From Actinomycetota bacterium (GTDB lineage Bacteria; Actinomycetota; Humimicrobiia; Humimicrobiales; Humimicrobiaceae): DNA of 5,947 bases. The notes under the pieces are model-generated. The model saw only the letters and a list, made by a program, of their open reading frames with translations. It searched no databases and had not been told where the DNA came from. The translations under genes and the position numbers were made by a program. The stretch is from the NCBI GenBank assembly GCA_003567835.1, contig PWYO01000124.1:1-5947 (forward strand), written 5' to 3'. This document shows positions 1-5,416 of the stretch, in pieces (positions within the stretch are counted from its first letter, which is position 1; every line of letters starts with the position of its first letter).

Positions 1-693
1 GAAAATAAATTTGCTGTATTTTTTGAATATACAGACATCGAGCAGGCCGTCGCGCACAGACGCATGGGGCGTAATTTTGGCCATGGGATTGCCGTAGGAC
101 CTTATATTGCTGATGATACAGAAATAGCCGCTGTGAAGCCGGTTTTCATTCTCTACATTGATAATTACCTTTACCGGATTATCCAATAGAAATGCCCGTA
201 CGCCATATAAAATATAGGCCAGGACCTTGAGCCGTCTTTTAACCATCATATTGATCTCAGAAATTGCCTTTACATCAAACCCATAAGAGCACATCATAAT
301 AAAGTATTTTTTCTCATTGATCAGGCCGAGGTCAATGGTTTGGATATTTTCCTTTTTAAACAGTTTGATGGCCTCCTTAACCGATAAGGGGATACGCCTT
401 TCTTTGGCAAAAGCATTGGTGGTCCCATAAGGAATAATGCCTAAAGGAATGCCTGTATAAGCAAGTGCGTTGACCACCTCGTTTATGACCCCGTCACCCC
501 CCAAGGTGGTTACAAAATCAATTTCATCTTTTTTTTTCAGCCACTCTTTGACCTTTTGATAGGTTTGGCCCACTTCATTGGTCTCCAGGATGTGGGTAGA
601 AAAACCGGCATTTTGCATTTTTTTATTGACATTGTCCAGTACTTTTGGGCTGATCCTGCCAGAAAGAGTATTATACACCAATAAAGTTTTCAT
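1..693 (-). CDS. Diacylglycerol/lipid kinase family protein (DAGK catalytic domain), 3' end missing
   Basis: The frame is open from the ATG at 693 to the window edge, giving the first 231 residues of a protein whose family usually runs to about 300. The DAGK/YegS/sphingosine-kinase-type domain is recognisable. There is a glycine-rich nucleotide-binding motif TLGGDGVINEVVNAL at about residues 63-77. A second loop, LGIIPYGTTNAFAKE, lies at 84-98. An IDLGLIN strand at 120-126 follows, and the late motif ITPHASVRDGLLDV at 207-220 contains the conserved DG pair. Such enzymes use ATP to phosphorylate a lipid hydroxyl, typically diacylglycerol, at the inner membrane face; the substrate here cannot be told. 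The first motif has Val where most relatives have Thr (GGDGT). The start lies 4 bases after the MTAP stop and has no clear SD, so translation probably depends on the upstream gene. The family call is firm; the substrate is open. Confidence 0.88.
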   Translation of the reverse strand, partial: MKTLLVYNTLSGRISPKVLDNVNKKMQNAGFSTHILETNEVGQTYQKVKEWLKKKDEIDFVTTLGGDGVINEVVNALAYTGIPLGIIPYGTTNAFAKERRIPLSVKEAIKLFKKENIQTIDLGLINEKKYFIMMCSYGFDVKAISEINMMVKRRLKVLAYILYGVRAFLLDNPVKVIINVENENRLHSGYFCIISNIRSYGNPMAKITPHASVRDGLLDVCIFKKYSKFIF

Positions 694-697
694 ATAA

Positions 698-1507
698 TCA
701 GTTAATGACCGCATTTTTTAATGCATGGGGACAAGGACAATCTCTTTTTCCCGCAACCTTGGGGATGGACTGGAATAAAAGATCCCTGAGGTTGGCAATA
801 TTTTGTTTAAAAATTTTAATTATTTCTTCGGTGGTTACAGCTTCGGTATCCGGGTCATCCTCAAGTCCGGCATCATAATCGGTAATAAGGGAAATGTTTG
901 CATAACAAATCGCAAGCTCCCTGGCCAGATATGCTTCCGGATACTGGGTCATATTCACCACTTCCCACCCCTGCCTGGAAAACCACCGGCTTTCAGCCTT
1001 GGTGCTGAATCTGGGCCCCTGGATTACCACCACAGTCCCCTTAGGGTGGCAGTTAAGGCCCATAGATTTTGCTGTATGAAAGATTTGCTGGCTCATCCGG
1101 GGGCAATACGGTTCTGCAGTAGAGATATGGGTGGTTTTGGGGCCTTCATAGAAGGTGTCCGCCCTTGCCGCAGTGCGGTCCACAAACTGGTCGCAGACCA
1201 CCAAATCCCCCGGTTTTATATGGGGCTGCAGGCTGCCTGCCGCACAAGGCCCAAAAATCTGGGTGACCCCCAATTCTTTCATGGCCCACACATTGGCACG
1301 GTAATTAATCTTTTGGGGCGGTATGCTGTGATCGCTGGAATGCCGGGGCAAAAAAGCCACTTTCAATCCTTCAATTTCCCCAATGGTTATGGTATCCGAA
1401 GGGTTTCCGTAGGGGGTTTTTATGGCTACTTCTTCTGTTTTATCTAAAAAAGAATAGAAACCAGATCCCCCAAAAACGCCGATTTGTGCATGATGTTTGT
1501 TTTCCAT
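698..1507 (-). CDS. mtnP: S-methyl-5'-thioadenosine phosphorylase (MTAP)
   Basis: Cleaves methylthioadenosine with phosphate to adenine and 5-methylthioribose-1-phosphate in the cytosol. The protein has 269 residues, normal for the PNP/MTAP family. Visible motifs are GGSGFY (13-18) and PRHSSDHSIPP (54-64) at the phosphate site, INYRANVWAMKELG (67-80), CAAGSL (88-93), DQFVDRT (106-112), GPRFSTKAES (164-173), NMTQYPEAYLARE (185-197) and ITDYDAG (208-214). The Asp pair in TDYD is what adenine-specific MTAPs carry at the base site, whereas guanine/hypoxanthine phosphorylases have Asn nearby, so I prefer MTAP over PNP or methylthioinosine phosphorylase. A CPC motif sits near the C-terminus (257-259). 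An ATG at 1513 is also in frame, but it abuts the SD (AAGGA, 1513-1517). The ATG at 1507 has ideal 5-nt spacing and overlaps the upstream stop as TAATG. No mtnA or other methionine-salvage gene is visible here. Confidence 0.93.
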   Translation of the reverse strand: MENKHHAQIGVFGGSGFYSFLDKTEEVAIKTPYGNPSDTITIGEIEGLKVAFLPRHSSDHSIPPQKINYRANVWAMKELGVTQIFGPCAAGSLQPHIKPGDLVVCDQFVDRTAARADTFYEGPKTTHISTAEPYCPRMSQQIFHTAKSMGLNCHPKGTVVVIQGPRFSTKAESRWFSRQGWEVVNMTQYPEAYLARELAICYANISLITDYDAGLEDDPDTEAVTTEEIIKIFKQNIANLRDLLFQSIPKVAGKRDCPCPHALKNAVIN

Positions 1508-2499
1508 TAGCATCCTTTCTGTTTTAGTAAATCCAAAAGCGGCATCTTGGGCCTGGCACCAAAATGGCTTATGGCCTCAGCAGCCACAATGCTGCCGGTT
1601 TTGCCGCATACCATCAAGTCTTGCCCCTTGAGATAACCATGTAAAAATCCTGCAGCATATAAATCTCCTGCACCCGTGGTATCAGTAAGTTTGCTGGGTG
1701 CAAGCGGCTGGATATGGTGCACATTTCCCCCTTTTACGATAACCGAACCTTGCTCTGAGCGGGTGATGGCGCAGATGATATCCAGCTTGCTGCATGCGTC
1801 TAGGGCTTCATTTAGAGACTCTGTTTCAAATAATTGCAGGATTTCATCTTCATTGGCAAACAGGATATCCATTTTTTTATCAATCAGGTCCAGAAAAGAA
1901 CGGCGGTACCTTTGAACACAAAAAGCATCGGAAAGGCTTAATGCGCATTGGCCCCCAGATTCTTTGGTGATATCCATGGCTTTATAGGTGGCTTCTTTTG
2001 CTGGGGGGCTTTCCCAAAGGTAGCCTTCCGCAAAAGTAATTTTGGTATCCTGTAGCATTTTTCGGTCTATATCCTCCGGTGCCAGCGCCCCGGCTACCCC
2101 CAGACAGGTATTCATGGTCCGCTGGGCATCAGGGGTAATCAAGACCACACAATGCCCGGTAGGCTGTGCCCCGTCTGATTTTTTGGTATTAAAATAGACC
2201 CCCAGTTGTTTTAAGCTTTGCTCAAAAGCTGTGCCCTGCGCATCCTTGCTGATCTTTCCCACAAAGGCAACCCTGTTTCCCATACAGGCCAGACCGGCTA
2301 TGGAGTTTGCCACCGATCCCCCGGAGTTTTTTTCTTCAACCTGAATGCAGTCACAGATATTGGATGAAACATTGGGGTCCACCAGCTGCATGGCGCCTTT
2401 TTTCATATTCTGCTGTACAATAAAATCATCTTCTACATTGGCCAGCATATCCACAATGGCATTGCCGATGCCCACCACCTCAAATCTTTTTTTGTCCAT
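1507..2499 (-). CDS. Adenosine kinase-like PfkB-family carbohydrate/nucleoside kinase
   Basis: A 330-residue PfkB (ribokinase) fold kinase. The N-terminal strand VVGIGNAIVDM lies at 8-18. The substrate-side glycine pair is in NSGGSVANSIAGLA (58-71). RTMNTCLGVA (127-136) belongs to the lid region. The family motif NEDE lies at 216-219. The PfkB signature DTTGAGDLYAAGF (273-285) has the catalytic base Asp279 and the GAGD anion hole. This pattern matches bacterial proteins annotated as adenosine kinase, which phosphorylate adenosine to AMP with ATP. Another nucleoside or sugar is possible, since PfkB members are hard to separate by motif alone. Adjacency to MTAP supports a role in clearing SAM-derived nucleosides, with adenosine coming from S-adenosylhomocysteine hydrolysis. 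A GTG at 2505 is in frame but lies inside the SD (GAGGTG, 2503-2508). The ATG at 2499, 5 nt after GAGG, is therefore chosen. It is the first gene of the leftward operon. Confidence 0.88.
   Translation of the reverse strand: MDKKRFEVVGIGNAIVDMLANVEDDFIVQQNMKKGAMQLVDPNVSSNICDCIQVEEKNSGGSVANSIAGLACMGNRVAFVGKISKDAQGTAFEQSLKQLGVYFNTKKSDGAQPTGHCVVLITPDAQRTMNTCLGVAGALAPEDIDRKMLQDTKITFAEGYLWESPPAKEATYKAMDITKESGGQCALSLSDAFCVQRYRRSFLDLIDKKMDILFANEDEILQLFETESLNEALDACSKLDIICAITRSEQGSVIVKGGNVHHIQPLAPSKLTDTTGAGDLYAAGFLHGYLKGQDLMVCGKTGSIVAAEAISHFGARPKMPLLDLLKQKGC
1513..1517 (-). promoter_or_regulatory. mtnP: Ribosome binding site deciding the MTAP start
   Basis: AAGGA on the minus strand lies inside the last codons of the adenosine kinase gene, 5 nt before the ATG at 1507. 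The competing in-frame ATG at 1511-1513 shares a base with this SD and so has no usable spacing. The TAATG stop-start overlap suggests coupled termination and reinitiation. Confidence 0.7.
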
Positions 2500-2502
2500 A
2501 AC

Positions 2503-2508
2503 CACCTC
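2503..2508 (-). promoter_or_regulatory. Ribosome binding site deciding the adenosine kinase start
   Basis: GAGGTG on the minus strand, with 5 nt between GAGG and the ATG at 2499. The upstream in-frame GTG at 2505-2503 is part of this SD itself, so it is unlikely to be the start. Confidence 0.7.
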
Positions 2509-2524
2509 GAAACATAAATTGTGC

Positions 2525-2560
2525 TTGATGCAACTTATAATATACCAAATATTGCATCAA
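2525..2560. repeat. Perfect 9-bp inverted repeat in the divergent promoter region (candidate operator pair)
   Basis: TTGATGCAA (2525-2533) and TTGCATCAA (2552-2560) are exact reverse complements separated by 18 bp, 27 bp centre to centre. Each arm is itself a short palindrome, TTG-N3-CAA. Read in one direction, the two sites extend into an imperfect direct repeat: TTG-N3-CAACTTA-N-AAT at 2525-2541 and again at 2552-2568, with 13 of 17 bases identical. The intervening DNA is A+T-rich. The position between divergent genes suggests a paired repressor or activator site. An RNA hairpin with an 18-nt loop in the leftward leader is an alternative. The regulator is unknown. Confidence 0.5.
2534..2560 (-). 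promoter_or_regulatory. Possible promoter of the adenosine kinase-MTAP-lipid kinase operon
   Basis: On the minus strand, TTGATG (2560-2555) could serve as -35 and TATAAG (2539-2534) as -10, with a shorter than ideal 15-bp spacer. Transcription would begin near 2527, about 28 nt before the adenosine kinase start. Both arms of the inverted repeat would then sit on the promoter: one over the -35, the other at the start point. Other -10-like hexamers (TATATT, TATTAT) occur in the same A+T-rich stretch, so the exact element is uncertain. Confidence 0.35.
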
Positions 2561-2600
2561 CTTAAAATTGAATTTTGGCATAAGGGCCTCCCGGCAGCTC

Positions 2601-2629
2601 TTCATAAATTGCTTCCATTGCATTATAAT
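2601..2629 (+). promoter_or_regulatory. Probable promoter of yjbQ-rarA
   Basis: TTCATA (2601-2606; 4 of 6 matches to TTGACA) and a perfect TATAAT (2624-2629) are separated by 17 bp, the optimal sigma-70 spacing. The -10 lies in the palindrome CATTATAATG (2621-2630). Transcription would start near 2636, leaving a leader of about 14 nt that just includes the SD. Such a short leader is unusual but workable. Confidence 0.45.
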
Positions 2630-2637
2630 GACAAAAA

Positions 2638-2644
2638 AAGGAGG
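2638..2644 (+). promoter_or_regulatory. yjbQ: Strong ribosome binding site of yjbQ
   Basis: AAGGAGG is a near-complete complement of the 16S rRNA 3' end, 5 nt before the ATG at 2650. It is the strongest SD in the window and supports that start. Confidence 0.8.
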
Positions 2645-2649
2645 AAGCC

Positions 2650-3048
2650 ATGTTGCAAAACATCAATATCAGCAGCCGCAAACGTATAGAGTTTTTGGAT
2701 ATCACCAGCCAAGTATCCCAGGTGGTGGCAAAATCGGGCATAAAACAGGGGCTGGCCTGCCTTTTTGTGCCCCACACCACCGCAGGGATTACCATCAATG
2801 AGGCTGCAGACCCCTCTGTGGTCAAAGATATGATCACCAAAACCAATCATATGGTACCCAAAGACGAAGGATACAGCCACATGGAGGGAAACTCTGATGC
2901 CCATATAAAGACCACCCTGGTGGGCCCCCAGCTCAATGTGATCATCGAAAACAGCGAACTGGTTCTGGGTACCTGGCAGGGTATTTATTTTGCAGAATTC
3001 GACGGACCCAGAAACAGAAAACTGTATGTCAAACTCATGCAGGGTTAA
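2650..3048 (+). CDS. yjbQ: YjbQ/UPF0047 family protein (secondary thiamine-phosphate synthase-like)
   Basis: A 132-residue protein matching the whole small UPF0047/YjbQ family. The hallmark segments are all present: PHTTAGITINEAADPSV (41-57), HMEGNSDAHIK (77-87) and GTWQGIYFAEFDGPR (107-121). His42, His77 and His85 are candidate metal/phosphate-site residues, because family structures show a conserved His cluster in this region. The E. coli member can supply weak thiamine-phosphate synthase activity when thiE is lost, hence the usual database name; the physiological role of the family is not settled. The start follows an excellent SD. The stop TAA is immediately followed by the rarA ATG (TAAATG), so the two genes are almost certainly co-transcribed. 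The long minus-strand frame across this gene is a shadow. Confidence 0.93.
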   Translation: MLQNINISSRKRIEFLDITSQVSQVVAKSGIKQGLACLFVPHTTAGITINEAADPSVVKDMITKTNHMVPKDEGYSHMEGNSDAHIKTTLVGPQLNVIIENSELVLGTWQGIYFAEFDGPRNRKLYVKLMQG

Positions 3049-4389
3049 ATGATGACCCTTTTTGACCAATTTGAACAAAAACCCAAGCAGCATCCCTATG
3101 CACCGCTTGCGGAGCGGATGCGCCCCTCTACGCTGGATCAATTTGCCGGCCAGCAGCACTTGGTGGGAAAAGACAAGGTAATCAGGGTGATGATTGAAAA
3201 GGATCGGATCTATTCCATTATCTTCTGGGGTCCCCCCGGCTCAGGGAAAACAACCCTGGCCAAAATAATCGCCAATAGCACCGACTGCAAGTTCATATCC
3301 TTTTCTGCGGTCACCTCAGGCATAAAACAGATTAAAAAGGTCATGGAAACCGCCAAATACCATATGCAGCAAAGAGGCAAGAAAACCATTCTTTTTGTCG
3401 ACGAAATACACCGCTTCAACAAAGCCCAGCAGGATGCTTTTCTTCCCTTTGTGGAAAAAGGAACCATTATACTAATCGGGGCTACCACCGAAAACCCCTC
3501 TTTTGAAATCAATTCCGCTTTGCTTTCCCGGTGCAAAGTTTTTCTTTTAAACAAACTGACCCAGGCAGAGATTGAAGGTTTGCTTCAAAACGCTGTTTGT
3601 GACAAAGACCGGGGCCTGGGCAAGAAGGAATTGACCATAGACAGCAAAGCCCTTCAACTGATTGCCCGGTTCTCAGACGGGGATATCCGCATTGCTTATA
3701 ATATCCTGGAACTATGCGCCAGCGCCTTGGAGCCTGCCCAAAAAGGCCGTATCCATGCAGATCTGGTGGAAAGCATCATCCAGAAAAAATCCCTCTTATA
3801 TGACAAAGCCGGAGAGGAGCACTTCAATCTCATCTCGGCTTTGCATAAAAGCCTGCGGGGCAGTGATCCGGATGCCGCGGTTTACTGGACCGTACGCATG
3901 CTGGAAGGCGGAGAAGACCCCCTTTATATTGCCAGGAGGATGGTAAGGTTTGCTTCAGAAGACATCGGTTTGGCCGACAGCAATGCCTTGACCATTGCCC
4001 TTTCTGCCAAGGAAAGCTTCCATTTTTTAGGCCCTCCGGAAGGGTACCTGGCCTTGGTGCAGGCTGCCGTATACCTTGCTCTGGCCCCAAAAAGCAATGC
4101 TGCCTATAAGGCCTACAATCAGGCCAAAAAAGATGTTTTGGAGCATGAAGCGGCACCCGTGCCCCTTCATATACGAAATGCGGCCACCAAACTCATGAAA
4201 GATTTTGGGTACGGAAAAGATTATAAGTATGCCCATGATTATGACCAGGGCATCACGGACCAGGAGCATCTGCCTGATACCTTAAAAGGCCGCACCTATT
4301 ACCGACCCACCGACAGGGGTTTTGAAAAAAACCTTCAAAAAAGAATGGAATACATCCAAAGGCAAAAAAAGAAGCCCACTACACGATAA
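3049..4389 (+). CDS. rarA: Replication-associated recombination protein A (RarA/MgsA), AAA+ ATPase
   Basis: A 446-residue relative of E. coli RarA and eukaryotic WRNIP1/Mgs1, an ATPase acting at stalled replication forks. Domain order is standard. PLAERMRP leads in at 19-26. Walker A is WGPPGSGKTT (60-69), Walker B ILFVDEIHRF (114-123) and sensor 1 IGATTENPSFEIN (143-155). The arginine finger is Arg161 in LLSRC. A sensor-2-like GDIRIAYN lies at 211-218. The C-terminal clamp-loader-like oligomerisation half contains LISALHKSLRGSDPDAA (261-277), RMVRFASEDIGLAD (297-310), YLALAPKSNAAY (342-353) and RNAATKLMKDFGYG (376-389). All catalytic residues are intact and length is typical. Two tandem ATGs (3049, 3052) are possible starts. 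A weak SD, GCAGGG (3039-3044), lies 4 or 7 nt upstream, so the second may be used. Downstream it overlaps the convergent asd gene by 11 bp. Confidence 0.96.
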   Translation: MMTLFDQFEQKPKQHPYAPLAERMRPSTLDQFAGQQHLVGKDKVIRVMIEKDRIYSIIFWGPPGSGKTTLAKIIANSTDCKFISFSAVTSGIKQIKKVMETAKYHMQQRGKKTILFVDEIHRFNKAQQDAFLPFVEKGTIILIGATTENPSFEINSALLSRCKVFLLNKLTQAEIEGLLQNAVCDKDRGLGKKELTIDSKALQLIARFSDGDIRIAYNILELCASALEPAQKGRIHADLVESIIQKKSLLYDKAGEEHFNLISALHKSLRGSDPDAAVYWTVRMLEGGEDPLYIARRMVRFASEDIGLADSNALTIALSAKESFHFLGPPEGYLALVQAAVYLALAPKSNAAYKAYNQAKKDVLEHEAAPVPLHIRNAATKLMKDFGYGKDYKYAHDYDQGITDQEHLPDTLKGRTYYRPTDRGFEKNLQKRMEYIQRQKKKPTTR

Positions 4390-5386
4390 GTGATTCTGCA
4401 ATCTGTATGGCATTGAGGGCAGCGCCTTTCCGTAACTGGTCTCCTACCACCCACATGTTCAGCCCGCGGTCATGAGAGTTGTCTTCACGGATCCTGCCAA
4501 TAAACACATCGTCTTTGCCTGAAGAATCCAGTGCTGTAGGATATACAGCGTTTTGAAAATCATCCTTTACCACCAGCCCTTTGCCTTCAGATAATGCCTT
4601 TCTGGCTTCTTGTACGGAAATTTTTTGCTCGGTCTGGATGTTGATGGATTCGGAGTGGGAGGTAAATACAGGCACCCTGACTGTGGTGGCAGTAACCCGG
4701 ATGGCTGGGTCTGCAAAGATCTTTTGGGTTTCACCCACCATTTTCATCTCTTCCTTGGTATAGCCGTTATCTAAAAATACATCAATATGGGGCAATACAT
4801 TAAAAGCAATTTGTACAGGAAAAACTTCTTTTTGTATATTTTTCTTATTTTTACAAATCAGGTCCCGAACCTGTTGTTCAAGCTCAACGATCGCTTTTGC
4901 GCCCGCCCCGGAAACTGCCTGATAGGTGGAAACCACAATCCTTTTGATCTTGGAGAGGTCATAAATGGGTTTGATGGCTACAGCCATGATAATGGTGGAA
5001 CAGTTGGGATTGGCAATGATCCCCTGATGGTTTCCAATCTGCTCTCCATTGACTTCAGGCACCACCAGCGGTATGTTTTCTTCCATCCGGAAAGCACTGC
5101 TGTTGTCTACCACCACAGCACCGCTGTGTACAGCATGCGGCGCAAATTTTTTGGAAATGCCTCCCCCAGCGGAAAAAAGGGCAATATCTGTATGCTTAAA
5201 AGAGTTTTCCTGCAGCTCTTTGATCTCAATTTCTTCGCCCAGATATGTAATTTTTTTACCAGCCGACCTTTTGGAAGCCAGAGGCAGCAGATTTTTTATG
5301 GGGAATTTTCTTTGTTCCAGTATTTGCAAAAAGACTTGACCGACTGCACCGGTAACCCCAGCGATGGCCACATTATATTGCTTCAA
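4379..5386 (-). CDS. asd: Aspartate-semialdehyde dehydrogenase
   Basis: Reduces aspartyl phosphate with NADPH to aspartate semialdehyde, the branch compound for lysine/diaminopimelate, threonine and methionine. The 335-residue length is normal. Visible are the NADP loop AGVTGAVGQVFL (9-20), SAGGGISK (72-79), DNSSAFRM (94-101), the active-site Cys129 in ANPNCSTI (125-132), TYQAVSGAGAKA (154-165) with Gln156, VRVPVFTSHSESIN (236-249) with the acid/base His244, and GLNMWVVGDQLRKGAA (308-323). The start is TTG at 5386, supported by GAGGAG (5393-5398) 6 nt upstream and by the usual family N-terminus beginning right there; no ATG serves. It lies 30 nt after aspartokinase on the same strand, so lysC-asd is a pathway operon. 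The stop TAG lies inside the end of the convergent rarA gene. Confidence 0.96.
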   Translation of the reverse strand: MKQYNVAIAGVTGAVGQVFLQILEQRKFPIKNLLPLASKRSAGKKITYLGEEIEIKELQENSFKHTDIALFSAGGGISKKFAPHAVHSGAVVVDNSSAFRMEENIPLVVPEVNGEQIGNHQGIIANPNCSTIIMAVAIKPIYDLSKIKRIVVSTYQAVSGAGAKAIVELEQQVRDLICKNKKNIQKEVFPVQIAFNVLPHIDVFLDNGYTKEEMKMVGETQKIFADPAIRVTATTVRVPVFTSHSESINIQTEQKISVQEARKALSEGKGLVVKDDFQNAVYPTALDSSGKDDVFIGRIREDNSHDRGLNMWVVGDQLRKGAALNAIQIAESLIV

Positions 5387-5392
5387 AACAGT

Positions 5393-5398
5393 CTCCTC
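5393..5398 (-). promoter_or_regulatory. asd: Ribosome binding site supporting the TTG start of asd
   Basis: GAGGAG on the minus strand, in the 30-nt gap between lysC and asd, with 6 nt to the TTG at 5386. A strong SD with a weak start codon argues that asd has its own ribosome entry rather than relying on lysC translation. Confidence 0.75.
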
Positions 5399-5416
5399 TA
5401 AAAAATGTTAATGGTT

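Noticed and set aside
803..1447. A 214-residue plus-strand open frame opposite MTAP
   Set aside because: It lies wholly antisense to a clear MTAP gene, has no recognisable domain and a composition rich in Gly, Phe and His typical of a reverse-strand shadow.
2582..2602. Weak hairpin AAGGGC / GCTCTT with a 9-nt loop as a terminator or riboswitch piece
   Set aside because: Only six pairs including a G-U wobble, no following T tract in either direction, and no conserved riboswitch core recognisable nearby.
2500..2649. SAM, SAH or purine riboswitch before adenosine kinase or yjbQ
   Set aside because: Predicted leaders are about 28 nt and 14 nt, too short for a known aptamer, and I see no matching core motifs.
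2623..3159. A 178-residue minus-strand open frame opposite yjbQ and the start of rarA
   Set aside because: Antisense to two well-supported genes, crosses their junction and their promoter-proximal region, and shows no family motif or SD.
4787..5401. A 204-residue plus-strand open frame opposite asd
   Set aside because: Covers the asd coding region in antisense; asd has every catalytic motif intact, so this is a shadow.
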